Made by a program: the position numbers and the translations under genes
Shown here: piece after piece, positions 33,787-42,242 of the stretch
How the letters are laid out: every line of letters starts with the position of its first letter
How positions within the stretch are numbered: the first letter of the stretch is position 1
The notes under the pieces: generated by a model
What the model was told of the DNA's origin: nothing
The model's input: only the letters and a program-made list of their open reading frames with translations
The model's database searches: none
Assembly: GCA_020725105.1 (NCBI GenBank)
Contig: DYFQ01000003.1
Span: forward strand, 50,030-114,029
DNA from: Symbiobacterium thermophilum
GTDB lineage: Bacteria; Bacillota; Sulfobacillia; DYFQ01
DNA length: 64,000 nucleotides
Reading direction: 5' to 3'

Positions 33787-34476
33787 CTACCCCTGGACCA
33801 CGACCTTCTCGCCGCTGGGGAACCCGGCCTTGCCGGTGATCTTCTCCTGCAACTTGATGATGGCATAGAGCAGGGACTCCGGCCGAGGCGGGCACCCCGT
33901 AACGTACACGTCCACCGGGACGATCTTGTCCACGCCGTCCACCACGTTGTAACCCTGGTGGAACGGGCCGCCGTTGGAAGCGCAGGCGCCCATGGAGATG
34001 ACCCACCGGGGCTCCGCCATCTGATCGTAGAGGGTCTTGATCCGTGACGCCAGCTTCTCGTTGACCGTGCCGGCCACGATCATGAGGTCCGACTGGCGGG
34101 GTGACGCCCGGAAGATGACGCCGAACCGGTCGAAGTCGTACCGCGACGCGCCGGTGGCCATCATCTCGATGGCGCAGCAGGCGATGCCAAAGAGCATGTA
34201 CCAGATGGACGACTGCCTGGCCCAGGCCAGAAGCTTCTCCAGGCTGGTCACCACGATCCCCGGCGTGTAGGCGATCTCCAGCAGCGGGCCCCTGGGCGTC
34301 CCCGGCACCAGGATCTCCCGTTCCCCCCGCCTGACGGCGGGCGCCGCGCGCTCCTCCGGCGCCTCGGGATGGCCGGGAGCAGGTCGGGGCGGCGCGACCG
34401 CGCGGGAACCGGACTTGCCGCCGTCATGCGGGCCGGGCACCCACAGCCCGGGCCGGTCCAGCTTGCCGTCGCTCAC
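33787..34476 (-). CDS. nuoB: Complex I subunit B (cluster N2 protein)
   Basis: A 229-residue subunit that holds the terminal [4Fe-4S] cluster N2. Ligands are seen in [30 protein letters not shown] and [10 protein letters not shown]. An N-terminal Pro/Ala-rich extension of about 65 residues precedes the core, longer than usual. The GTG start overlaps the nuoA stop (GTGA). Confidence 0.96.
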   Translation of the reverse strand: MSDGKLDRPGLWVPGPHDGGKSGSRAVAPPRPAPGHPEAPEERAAPAVRRGEREILVPGTPRGPLLEIAYTPGIVVTSLEKLLAWARQSSIWYMLFGIACCAIEMMATGASRYDFDRFGVIFRASPRQSDLMIVAGTVNEKLASRIKTLYDQMAEPRWVISMGACASNGGPFHQGYNVVDGVDKIVPVDVYVTGCPPRPESLLYAIIKLQEKITGKAGFPSGEKVVVQG

Positions 34477-34829
34477 GCCCACCGCAGGGCTCCCTTCCTG
34501 TACGCGTAGATGAGGCCCACCACCAGCACCTCGATGAACAGCATCATCACCACAAACCCGTACCAGCCGAGTTCCCTGAAGAGGACGCCCCACGGGTAGA
34601 TGAACACCGCTTCCACGTCGAACACCACAAACAGCAGGGCGAAGACGTAGTAGCGGATGTCAAAGCGAATCCTGGCCTCGCCGACCGGGATCTCGCCACA
34701 CTCGTAGATGCCGCGCTTCAGCGGGGCCGGGTTCTTGGGTCGGAGGAGGTAACCGAAGGCCAGGGTGATCAGGGGAAACGTGCCGGCGAGGACCAGAAAG
34801 ACCACAACGTCGACGTACTGGGCAGGCAT
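34473..34829 (-). CDS. nuoA: Complex I subunit A
   Basis: A 118-residue three-helix membrane subunit, first in the operon. [39 protein letters not shown] and [19 protein letters not shown] are typical. ATG at 34829 has GGAGG about 11 bp upstream. The open frame continues upstream but lacks conserved sequence there. Confidence 0.96.
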   Translation of the reverse strand: MPAQYVDVVVFLVLAGTFPLITLAFGYLLRPKNPAPLKRGIYECGEIPVGEARIRFDIRYYVFALLFVVFDVEAVFIYPWGVLFRELGWYGFVVMMLFIEVLVVGLIYAYRKGALRWA

Positions 34830-35034
34830 GACCGCCCGTGCCTCCCTCTGGAGGTGTACCTCCTGCTCCGGGCAAGGGCTTTGCGTCGGCCCGGACTGAC
34901 CCGGCAAGGCCGCACCCATTATAGTCTTCTGTGGGAACCGGAAAACCCCTGGCCACCAGGGTGTTACTGGGCGGCTTGGCGGATCGGATCGATCAGCCGC
35001 GAGATAGTGCAAATTGGAACAAATTCCGCTGCCC

Positions 35035-35064
35035 ATTATAGCCCCGGCGGCGGGGGAGTGTCAA
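35035..35064 (-). promoter_or_regulatory. Consensus sigma-A promoter of the nuo operon
   Basis: Minus-strand TTGACA (35064-35059), an 18-bp spacer and TATAAT (35040-35035), both hexamers perfect. It predicts a start near 35028 and a leader of about 200 nt before nuoA. A second TATAAT without a -35 lies at 34923-34918. Confidence 0.85.
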
Positions 35065-35109
35065 CCGCCGCCAGGCGGCGCCGCGGCGATGGAAAGCAGC
35101 TTCGAACGG

Positions 35110-35262
35110 TCAGAACCTGGGCAGGACCCAGCGCGCCAGAAACCACAGGATGGCCAGGACGATGACGACGATGGCCGCGTACTTTATGAACGCGTAACCC
35201 ACGAGGGCGCTGCCCGACACTTCCTTGTCCAGCAGGTCGTCTTCGCGGACCCGTTCGCCCAC
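35110..35262 (-). CDS. Small single-pass membrane protein
   Basis: A 50-residue protein: a charged N-terminus (MGERVREDDLLDKEV), then one membrane helix (about 22-44, YAAIVVIVLAILWFLARW) ending VLPRF. GTG at 35262 is chosen because a GGGGGG-rich site precedes it; an ATG 36 bp upstream is possible. No family is recognised. It lies upstream of the nuo promoter in the same direction, after the CoA-transferase gene. Confidence 0.6.
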   Translation of the reverse strand: MGERVREDDLLDKEVSGSALVGYAFIKYAAIVVIVLAILWFLARWVLPRF

Positions 35263-35350
35263 GGGACGCCCCCCTTCCGTGCCGCATTCTGGTCTCATGG
35301 TGTCCGGCCGGAGGCGGCGGTATGTCTCGCGTCCTGCGGGCGTCCGCGGC

Positions 35351-36556
35351 CTAGATGGCTCCCTCCGCCCGCAGCTTCCGGATGTGCTCCCCGTCATAGC
35401 CGAGTTCCGCAAGGATCGCTTCGGTGTGCTGGCCCAGAAGCGGCGGCGGGCTGGTGACGGCCCCCGGCGTGCGGGAGAACTTGACCGGCACGCCGGTGAC
35501 GGATATCGGCCCGGCCCTGGCATGCTCCAGCGTCACCCGCATGCCCCGGTGGTTGACCTGCGGGTCCTCGAACACCTGGCGCAGGTCGTAGATGGGCCCG
35601 GCGGGCACGCCGGCCGCCTCGAGGGCGGCAATCCACTCCCGGGCCGGCCTCGCGGCGAACACCTCGGCCAGAAACGGCACCAGTTCATCGCGGTGGCGGA
35701 CCCGGTCGGCGTTCGTCCGGTACCTGGGGTCCCCGGCAAGCTCAGGGTGGCCGATGGCGGGACAGAAGCGCAGCCACATGGCGTCGTTTCCGACGGCGAC
35801 GTTGAAGTAACCGTCCTGGGCCTTGAAGGCCTGGTACGGCACGATGGTGGGGTGCGCCGCGCCCATGCGGGCCGGGGGCTCGCCGGTGGCGAAGTAGTAG
35901 CCGGCCATGTAGGTCATCCAGGCCACCTGGCAGTCCAGCATGCTCACGTCGATGTACTGCCCCTGCCCGGTCCGCTCCCGCTCGTACAGGGCAGCCACGA
36001 TGGCGTAGGCGGCGAACATGCCGGCGCCGATGTCGGCCACCGCCACCCCGACCCGCATGGGTGGCCCGTCGGGCTCGCCGGTGATGCCCATGAGCCCGCC
36101 CATCCCCTGCAGGATCACGTCGTAGCCGGGCTTCTCCCGGTAGGGCCCGTCCTGGCCGAACCCGGAGACCGCGCAGTACACGATGGCGGGGTTGATGGCC
36201 CGCAGCGCCTCGTACCCCAATCCCAGCCGGTCCGCCGTGCCGGGGCGGAAGTTCTCCACCGCCACGTCTGAGCGCTCGGCCAGCCGCCGGGCGATCGCCA
36301 GCCCTTCGGGGTGCTTCAGGTTGAGGGTCAGGCTCTTCTTGTTCCGGTTGACGCTCAGAAAGTAGGCGCTCTCGCCGTCCACGAAGGGCGGTCCCCAGGC
36401 CCGGGTGTCGTCGCCGGAACCCGGGGCCTCGATCTTGATGACCTCCGCGCCCAGGTCCGCCAGCATCATCGTGCAGTAGGGGCCGGTCAGCACCCGGGAC
36501 AGGTCGAGCACCCTGACCCCGGCCAGCGGGCCGGCCGGTTCTCGCGCTGCAGGCAT
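35351..36556 (-). CDS. CaiB/BaiF (class III) CoA-transferase
   Basis: A 401-residue enzyme that moves CoA between acyl-CoA and a free acid through an aspartyl intermediate. The catalytic Asp is in VGVAVADIGAGMFAAY. Other family marks are GVRVLDLSRVLTGPYCTMMLADLGAEVIKIE, NRNKKSLTLNLKHPEG and ENFRPGTADRLGLGY. Substrates cannot be assigned, since no dehydratase or ligase is linked. ATG at 36556. Single gene or loosely coupled to the small membrane protein downstream. Confidence 0.93.
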   Translation of the reverse strand: MPAAREPAGPLAGVRVLDLSRVLTGPYCTMMLADLGAEVIKIEAPGSGDDTRAWGPPFVDGESAYFLSVNRNKKSLTLNLKHPEGLAIARRLAERSDVAVENFRPGTADRLGLGYEALRAINPAIVYCAVSGFGQDGPYREKPGYDVILQGMGGLMGITGEPDGPPMRVGVAVADIGAGMFAAYAIVAALYERERTGQGQYIDVSMLDCQVAWMTYMAGYYFATGEPPARMGAAHPTIVPYQAFKAQDGYFNVAVGNDAMWLRFCPAIGHPELAGDPRYRTNADRVRHRDELVPFLAEVFAARPAREWIAALEAAGVPAGPIYDLRQVFEDPQVNHRGMRVTLEHARAGPISVTGVPVKFSRTPGAVTSPPPLLGQHTEAILAELGYDGEHIRKLRAEGAI

Positions 36557-36639
36557 GTCTCGATTCCCCTTCCGTGCCGGCTGGCTTGCCCAGCGGGAGC
36601 CGTGCTGCCCTTCGCCGGCCGGCGCCGGGCGCCCTGCCC

Positions 36640-37407
36640 CTAGGCGAGCCGCCGTTCCGCCGCCAGGGCCCGGGCCCGCTTGAGCTCAGCGGGCAGGAAG
36701 TCTCCGGGCTCCAGGCGGAACCGGGAGCCGAAACCCCGGACGAGCGCGCCGGCGGCCTCGGTCGGGCTGACCGGCCGGCCGAGTTCCCGGCCGAGGTTGG
36801 TCACGGCGTCGGGGCGAAACCGCGCTTGGGCCCCGGCCTGCCGGTAAAACGCCTCGAGAAGGGCCACGGCGGAGGCGGGATCCTGGCTGACGAGAAGCAG
36901 GCCGGTCACCACGGCGGCGCCGCGACTGACGGACTGGGCCACGCCGGCCACCTTCCGGCCGGACGTCACCAGGTCAAAGGGGCCTTCGCAGAAGGAGCCG
37001 GGGACCGAGCCGAAGCCGGCCTGGAGGCCGAGGCTCTCGAGGCCGGCCAGGGCCCCTGCCGCCAGTTCCAGGTAGTTGGCGTGGATCCTGGTGAGGTCCC
37101 GGCAGGGCCGGGCCACGGCGAAGGTGACGCAGCCGGCGTCAACCAGCACGGCGCGACCCCCGCTCGGCCGGCCAAAGACCGGCAGCCGGCGGTGGCGAGC
37201 CCAGGCGAGTGCCCGGTCCAGCGCCGGCAGGCGCAGGTCGGCGCGGCCCAGCACCAGGGCGCGTACCGGGTGCCTCACAAGCACCGTCGGCGGTGCCACC
37301 CCCTCCCCTACCGCCAGGGCCACCGCCTCGGCGATGCAAGGAGCCTCGGCCGGCGTGAGCCGCGCGGCGCCGTCGGGCCCGACCAGCCGGTAGCGGTCGC
37401 GGAACAC
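36640..37407 (-). CDS. LplA/LipL-like octanoyl or lipoyl transferase
   Basis: A 255-residue protein of the BPL_LplA_LipB fold. It has FGRPSGGRAVLVDAGCVTFAV (the RRxSGG region) and GSFCEGPFDLVTSGRKVAGVAQ, in which Cys140 and Lys152 correspond to the acyl-Cys and Lys of LipL, the octanoyl-GcvH:protein amidotransferase of Bacillus. A lipoate-protein ligase or LipM remains possible. The GTG start follows the queG stop by 1 bp, so translation is coupled, an odd pairing of functions. Confidence 0.75.
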   Translation of the reverse strand: MFRDRYRLVGPDGAARLTPAEAPCIAEAVALAVGEGVAPPTVLVRHPVRALVLGRADLRLPALDRALAWARHRRLPVFGRPSGGRAVLVDAGCVTFAVARPCRDLTRIHANYLELAAGALAGLESLGLQAGFGSVPGSFCEGPFDLVTSGRKVAGVAQSVSRGAAVVTGLLLVSQDPASAVALLEAFYRQAGAQARFRPDAVTNLGRELGRPVSPTEAAGALVRGFGSRFRLEPGDFLPAELKRARALAAERRLA

Positions 37408-37408
37408 C

Positions 37409-38608
37409 TCAGTCCCCGTCCCCCGGCCCCGCCGGCCGTGGCAGCCGGTCCAGCGCCATCAGGATCTCGGCCCTCGCCCACCGCTCTCGCTCCACCTCCA
37501 GGGCCCGGCCAAGCGCCCGCCGCACCTGGCCCGCGTCCACGCCCGGCACCCCGGCCAGCCTGGCCAGGGCCCAGGCGGCGTGACCCCTGATCTGGGGGCG
37601 CCGGTCGTCCAGGCAGGCCAGCAAAAGTGGCAGGGCGGCCGGGTCTCCCGAATTGCCCAGGGCGATGACGGCGTTCCGCTGGAGCACCTTCTTCCCGCGC
37701 CAGCCGGCGGCCGACCGGGCCCACCGGGTCCGAAAGCCGGACCCGTCCAGGCGCAGGAGTTCGGCCAGGTCGGGCCGGGGCGGCGCGGGAGGCGTGAGAA
37801 ACTCGGCCAGGACGGTCTCCGGGGCGTGACGGTTGTACGGGCAAACTTCCTGGCAGGTGTCGCAGCCGAACAGGCGGCGGGCCATGGGCCGCCGCAATGC
37901 CTCGGGCACCGGCTGGCGCCACTGGCTGACCTCGGCCAGGCAGCGGCGAGCGTCGACGACGCCGGGGAAGACGATGGCCCGCGTGGGACAGGCCTCAGTA
38001 CAGCGGTTGCACGACCCGCAGCCGTCGGGGACCGGGCGGTCCGGCTTCAGTTCCAGGTCGGTGACTATCTCGCCCAGGAAGACGTAGGACCCGGCCCCCG
38101 GCACGATCAGGCAGCCGTGCTTGCCGATCCAGCCGAGCCCGGCCCGGCGCGCCACCGCCCGTTCGATGAGGGGACCCGTGTCCACCCAGGCCACGGCCCG
38201 GAGGGACCGGCTCGCCCTGGCCTCGAGAAAGACGATGAGGCGGGCCAGGATCCGGTGGAGCACCCGGTGGTAATCCTCGCCCCAGGCGTACCGCGACAGC
38301 CAGCCCCGCAGCGGGGAGCCGGAGCCACCCGCCTCGGGGCCGCGTAGCCTGGACGGCCGCGCGTGGTAAGCTACCCCCACGGCGACGATGGACCTGGCGC
38401 CGGGCAAGAGCTCCCGCGGGTCGCGCCGGGCGGTCGGGGTTTCAGGCTCGAACCGGGAGGTCAACCCGGCCCGGCGCCGCTCCCGCAAGATCCCGGCCTC
38501 GGCTTCGAAGGGTTCGGCCGTGGTCACCCCGAGGGCGGTGACGCCGAGGGCGGCGGCGTAGGCCTTGAGTTCGGCCTTCAACTGGTCGCGAACCGCCGTT
38601 GCCGTCAT
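37409..38608 (-). CDS. queG: Epoxyqueuosine reductase QueG with C-terminal HEAT repeats
   Basis: A 399-residue cobalamin and iron-sulfur enzyme that makes queuosine in tRNA from its epoxide. Two [4Fe-4S] motifs are seen, CGSCNRCTEACPTRA and CDTCQEVCPYNRH; the catalytic Asp region is VDTGPLIERAVARRAGLGWIGKH. The C-terminal third has HEAT-like repeats (NAVIALGNSGDPAALPLLLA, IRGHAAWALARLAG), as in long QueG forms. ATG at 38608 lacks a clear ribosome site; a GTG just upstream is an alternative. Other que genes are not in the window. Confidence 0.93.
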   Translation of the reverse strand: MTATAVRDQLKAELKAYAAALGVTALGVTTAEPFEAEAGILRERRRAGLTSRFEPETPTARRDPRELLPGARSIVAVGVAYHARPSRLRGPEAGGSGSPLRGWLSRYAWGEDYHRVLHRILARLIVFLEARASRSLRAVAWVDTGPLIERAVARRAGLGWIGKHGCLIVPGAGSYVFLGEIVTDLELKPDRPVPDGCGSCNRCTEACPTRAIVFPGVVDARRCLAEVSQWRQPVPEALRRPMARRLFGCDTCQEVCPYNRHAPETVLAEFLTPPAPPRPDLAELLRLDGSGFRTRWARSAAGWRGKKVLQRNAVIALGNSGDPAALPLLLACLDDRRPQIRGHAAWALARLAGVPGVDAGQVRRALGRALEVERERWARAEILMALDRLPRPAGPGDGD

Positions 38609-38652
38609 CGACACGAGTGTATCCGACCCCGGGACGCGGCTCAATCGCCAGG

Positions 38653-38681
38653 TTGACGCAGGCCAGACGCCCCCCTATGCT
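38653..38681 (+). promoter_or_regulatory. Sigma-A promoter for the ArsR-family gene
   Basis: TTGACG (38653-38658), a 17-bp spacer and TATGCT (38676-38681), ending 42 bp before the regulator start. It lies in the 115-bp divergent gap with queG. No convincing palindromic ArsR operator overlaps it. Confidence 0.55.
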
Positions 38682-38723
38682 GTAGGTGGCAGCCCGTTGG
38701 CGGCCGGAAGGGATTGACGGTCC

Positions 38724-39050
38724 GTGCCGGACCCGATCGTTGAACTCCAGAGCCGGATCTGTCACACGCTGGCCAACCCCTCCCGCCTGCAGATCGTGTA
38801 CTTCCTGGACGAGGGCGAGCGCAACGTGACCGAGATCGCCGAGGCGGTGGGGTTGAGCATGGCCAACGCGTCGCAGCACCTGGCACAGCTTCGCCAGGTG
38901 GGGATCGTGGAGTCGCGGCGGGAAGGCCTGAACGTTTACTACCGGCTGGCCAGTCCCCGGATCAAGGAAGCCTGCCGCATCCTCCGGGAGTTCCTCGCCG
39001 AGCACCTGGTCCGCCAGGGCGCCCTGGCCGACGAGGTCCGCCAGGGCTAA
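38724..39050 (+). CDS. ArsR/SmtB-family transcriptional regulator
   Basis: A 108-residue winged-helix protein: TLANPSRLQIVYFLDEGERNVTEIAEAVGLSMANASQHLAQLRQVGIVESRREGLNVYYRL is the ArsR core with its helix-turn-helix. The alpha-3 metal box ELCVCD-type Cys pair is missing, so it is probably not a classical arsenic or zinc sensor. GTG at 38724 follows GGAAGGGA. Its target is not evident; the 4-bp 3' overlap with the convergent deacetylase is positional only. Confidence 0.9.
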   Translation: MPDPIVELQSRICHTLANPSRLQIVYFLDEGERNVTEIAEAVGLSMANASQHLAQLRQVGIVESRREGLNVYYRLASPRIKEACRILREFLAEHLVRQGALADEVRQG

Positions 39051-39979
39051 CCCCCACCAGGCGCCGACGCCCTGATCCCCAGCCCTTCCAGTAACCGGGG
39101 CACCGTCACGAACTCGAATCCCCGCGCCTTGAGATCGTCGATGACCGGCCCCAGGGCGGCCACCGTCCCGCTCAGGTCCACGCCGGGGCCACCCGCCGAG
39201 TGCTGCAGCACGATGGCGCCGTTTCTGGCCTGGTTGGTCACGGTTCCGATGATCGCGGCGGCCGGGGTGCCCCGCCAGTCCAGGCTGTCCACCGTCCAGA
39301 GGATGATCAGGTAGCCCTCGGCCAGGACGGTGTCGGCCGCCTGCTGGTCGAGGGACCCGTAGGGCGGCCGGAAGAGCCGGGGCAGGGGTCCACCCGCCAG
39401 TTCCTGCAGCAGCGCCTGGTTCCTGGTGAGTTCCGCCCTGATCTCGTCGGGGCTCAGGGTGGAGGACCGGCGGTGGGTGAAGCCGTGGGACGCCACCGCA
39501 TGGCCCTCCCGCACCATCCGCCTGACCTGGTCGGGAAACTGCTCCGCCTGAACCCCGGTGATGAAAAAGGTGGCCTTGACCCCCCGCTCCTTCAGCACGT
39601 CCAGGATCAAGGGGGTGAACTGGTTATCGGGGCCGTCGTCAAAGGTCAGGGCGATCTGGCGTAGCCGGGGGTTACCCTGGCGGATGGCCCGGCCCGGGTA
39701 CCGCGACACCAGGTCCTGCAGATCCAGGCGCCGGTGCTCCCGCTCCGGCCCTTCTGAGACCGGCCCCGGCGTCTGGCCGGGCGCTCGCCGGTCCAGGGGC
39801 GGTACCAGGGGCCGGAGGTAGGGACGGTCCAGGAACAGAAACGTCCCGAGGGCCAGGCCGCCAATGACGGCGCCAAGGATGAAACCCGCCAGGACCGGGC
39901 TCCAGGCACCCGGGCGGCGGCCCCCCCGACGCCCTTGCCGCTCCCGCAGCCGCCGCTCGCGGCGGGTGGGCAGGCTCAA
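39047..39979 (-). CDS. Membrane-anchored polysaccharide deacetylase (NodB family)
   Basis: A 310-residue protein with an Arg-rich start, one membrane anchor (about 27-49) and a Pro-rich linker, then the NodB domain (from about 100). All catalytic motifs are present: LTFDDGPD, VASHGFTHRRS (metal His pair), RLFRPPYGS, VDSLDWRG and VLQHSAGG. Such enzymes N-deacetylate peptidoglycan or other surface polysaccharides outside the cell. It follows nth in the same direction by 42 bp. Confidence 0.92.
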   Translation of the reverse strand: MSLPTRRERRLRERQGRRGGRRPGAWSPVLAGFILGAVIGGLALGTFLFLDRPYLRPLVPPLDRRAPGQTPGPVSEGPEREHRRLDLQDLVSRYPGRAIRQGNPRLRQIALTFDDGPDNQFTPLILDVLKERGVKATFFITGVQAEQFPDQVRRMVREGHAVASHGFTHRRSSTLSPDEIRAELTRNQALLQELAGGPLPRLFRPPYGSLDQQAADTVLAEGYLIILWTVDSLDWRGTPAAAIIGTVTNQARNGAIVLQHSAGGPGVDLSGTVAALGPVIDDLKARGFEFVTVPRLLEGLGIRASAPGGG

Positions 39980-40021
39980 GGCGATGGCTCCCTTCCTCGC
40001 AACCTGCCCATAATGTGCGCA

Positions 40022-40675
40022 TCAGGAGCCGCCGATCATCGGCTCCCGCGTTGAAGCTCGTTCCCGGGCGTAGCGGCAGTGAGGCTCGAGGGGACAGCCC
40101 TCGCAGCGAGGCTTTCTCGCGTGGCAGACCTGCCTGCCGTGCCAGATCAGCCAGTGGTGGGCCGGCGCCCACAAGGCTTCGGGAATCACGGCCATCAGTT
40201 GCTGCTCGGTGCGAAGGGGGTCGGAGGCCCGGGCCAGGCCCAGACGGTTGGCCACCCGGTGCACGTGGGTGTCCACGGCGATGGCGGGAACCCCGAAGGC
40301 GTTGGCCAGCACCACGTTGGCCGTCTTAGGGCCAACGCCGGGCAACCGTTCCAGTTCCTCGCGGGTCCGGGGGACCTCGCCCGCGTATTCCTCGACCAGC
40401 TTCCGGGCGGTGGCGATGATGTGCCTGGCCTTGTTGCGGTAAAGCCCCAGCGTCCTGATGTGGGACTCCAGTTCCTCCGGCTCCAGGCGGGCGAAGGCCC
40501 GGGCATCGGGGTAGCGACGGAACAGTTCCGCGGTCACCCGGTTCACGCCGGCGTCGGTGCTCTGCGCCGACAGCATCGTCGCCACCAGCAACTGGAAGGG
40601 TGTCTCGTGCGCCAGGGCGGTTCTGGCGCGCGGGTACGTCTCGGCCAGGAGGCGCAGGACGGCGTCGGCGTTCAC
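40022..40675 (-). CDS. nth: Endonuclease III
   Basis: A 217-residue base-excision glycosylase/AP lyase. Helix-hairpin-helix LPGVGPKTANVVLANAFG with the catalytic Lys, catalytic Asp in AVDTHVHRVANRLG, and the [4Fe-4S] ligands C-x6-C-x2-C-x5-C (CHARKPRCEGCPLEPHC). The GTG start overlaps the stop of the upstream methyltransferase (GTGA). Full length for the family. Confidence 0.96.
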   Translation of the reverse strand: MNADAVLRLLAETYPRARTALAHETPFQLLVATMLSAQSTDAGVNRVTAELFRRYPDARAFARLEPEELESHIRTLGLYRNKARHIIATARKLVEEYAGEVPRTREELERLPGVGPKTANVVLANAFGVPAIAVDTHVHRVANRLGLARASDPLRTEQQLMAVIPEALWAPAHHWLIWHGRQVCHARKPRCEGCPLEPHCRYARERASTREPMIGGS

Positions 40676-42090
40676 CGGCGGTGCCCCTCCTCCCGCACGG
40701 CCAGGGCAACGGCCTCCACGTGGGCCGTCTGGGGGAACATGTCCACCGGCTGGACCTCCCGGACCCGGTAGCCCAGGCCGGCCAGCCGGGCCAGGTCGCG
40801 GGCGAGAGTCGCCGGGTTGCATGACACGTAGACCACCCGGTCGGGCCGCAGCCGGCCGACGGCCTCCAGCACCCGCGGCTCGCAGCCCCTTCGGGGTGGG
40901 TCCAGCACCACCACCTCGGCCCGGACCCCGCCGGCGGCCAGTTCCGGCAGCACCCGTTCGGCGGGGCCTTCGATGAAGCTCACGTTGGCCACACCGTTCA
41001 GCCGGGCGTTGGCCACCGCGTCCCGCACCGCCTCCGGCACCACCTCGACGCCGGTGACCCGCGCCGCCCGCCGGGCCAGGAACAACGAGATGGCGCCGAT
41101 ACCCGAGTAGAGCTCGACCACCGTCTCGCCGCCGCCGAGGGCGGCGTAGTCCACGGCCCGGGAGTAGAGAACCTCGGTCTGGGCCGGGTTCACCTGGAAG
41201 AAGGAGGTAGGCGAGATGCGGAAGCGCAGGCCGCCCAGGACCTCCTCCACGTACGGCCGGCCCAGAACGAGCCGGGTCCGCTCGCCCAGGATCACGTTGG
41301 TCCGGCGCGGGTTCGTGTTGTGGGCCACGCAGACCACCTGGGGCACCCGGGCCATCAGCTCCCGGGCCAGGTCGCGGGCGGCCGGCAGGTCCCGGGTGCG
41401 GGTGACGAAGACGGCCATCGCCTCCCCGGTGGCGCGGGTCGCTCGGGCCAGCACGTGCCGGAGGACGCCGGTATGACCGTCCTCGTCGTAGGGGGCGATG
41501 CGGTGGCGGCCGGCAAGCTCCAGGGCCACCTGGAGCATGGTGTTGTTGAGCGGGTGCTGGATCAGGCATTCGTTGACCGGCACCAGCCGGTGGGTCCCCC
41601 GGGCGTAGATCCCGCCGACGAGGCCGCGCCCGCCGGGCCCGGCGGCCACGGGAAACTGGGCCTTGTTCCGGTACCGCCAGGGGTCCTCCATGCCGATGGC
41701 CGGCCGGACCACGACCCCGTCCAGTCCCCCCAGGCGCCGCAGGGCGTCGGTGACCAGCCCGGTCTTGTACTCTAGCTGGCCCCGGGCGTTCAGGTGCTGT
41801 AGCTGGCAGCCGCCACACTCGGCGTACACCGGGCACGGCGGTTCCAGCCGCCGGGGGGACGGTCTTGTCACTTCCAGCAGCCGGGCGCGGGCGTGGTTCT
41901 TGCGGACCTCGGTGACCCGGACCCGGACCACCTCGCCGGGCAGGGCCCGGGGTACGAACACGGCCAGTCCGCCGGCGGGGCCCACCCCGTCGGCGTCGTG
42001 GGTCAGCCCCTTTATCTCCAGTTCCAGGATCTGGCCCCGGCGGACCGGAGGATCCCGGCCCGCCGGCCGGCCGTTGCCACGATCCGACAC
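40672..42090 (-). CDS. rlmD: 23S rRNA (uracil-5-)-methyltransferase, RlmD/RlmCD type
   Basis: A 472-residue SAM enzyme. N-terminal TRAM domain (about 18-75), iron-sulfur Cys motif CPVYAECGGCQLQH, SAM motif ELYSGIGAISLFLA, and catalytic Cys in YVSCNPATLARDL with VDMFPQTAHVEAV at the end. GTG at 42090 is preferred over ATG at 42096, since GGAGG lies 8 bp before the GTG but only 2 bp before the ATG. In Bacillota this type may act at U747 and U1939. Confidence 0.92.
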   Translation of the reverse strand: MSDRGNGRPAGRDPPVRRGQILELEIKGLTHDADGVGPAGGLAVFVPRALPGEVVRVRVTEVRKNHARARLLEVTRPSPRRLEPPCPVYAECGGCQLQHLNARGQLEYKTGLVTDALRRLGGLDGVVVRPAIGMEDPWRYRNKAQFPVAAGPGGRGLVGGIYARGTHRLVPVNECLIQHPLNNTMLQVALELAGRHRIAPYDEDGHTGVLRHVLARATRATGEAMAVFVTRTRDLPAARDLARELMARVPQVVCVAHNTNPRRTNVILGERTRLVLGRPYVEEVLGGLRFRISPTSFFQVNPAQTEVLYSRAVDYAALGGGETVVELYSGIGAISLFLARRAARVTGVEVVPEAVRDAVANARLNGVANVSFIEGPAERVLPELAAGGVRAEVVVLDPPRRGCEPRVLEAVGRLRPDRVVYVSCNPATLARDLARLAGLGYRVREVQPVDMFPQTAHVEAVALAVREEGHRR

Positions 42091-42124
42091 GCCCATCCCC
42101 TCCGTCCTCGGCCTTCCGCGCCGC

Positions 42125-42133
42125 ATTGTACCA
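42125..42133 (-). promoter_or_regulatory. Extended -10 promoter for rlmD
   Basis: Minus-strand TGGTACAAT (TG-n-TACAAT) lies 35 bp upstream of the rlmD start. The -35 region is weak, as expected for extended -10 promoters. Confidence 0.5.
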
Positions 42134-42242
42134 CGGTTACCCGCGGGGTACAGGATTCGAGAGCCGGACCCGGGAAACCTCAGCCCCGAGGCGCGACCTG
42201 GGAAACCCTCCGTGTCGAGCCCCGGAGAGAGGAGGACCCGAG

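Noticed and set aside
34855..34905. GACGCAAAGCCC in the nuo leader, resembling part of a c-di-GMP-I aptamer
   Set aside because: The essential 5' half (GGCAAACC and the GAAA hairpin) is absent, so this is only a partial match.
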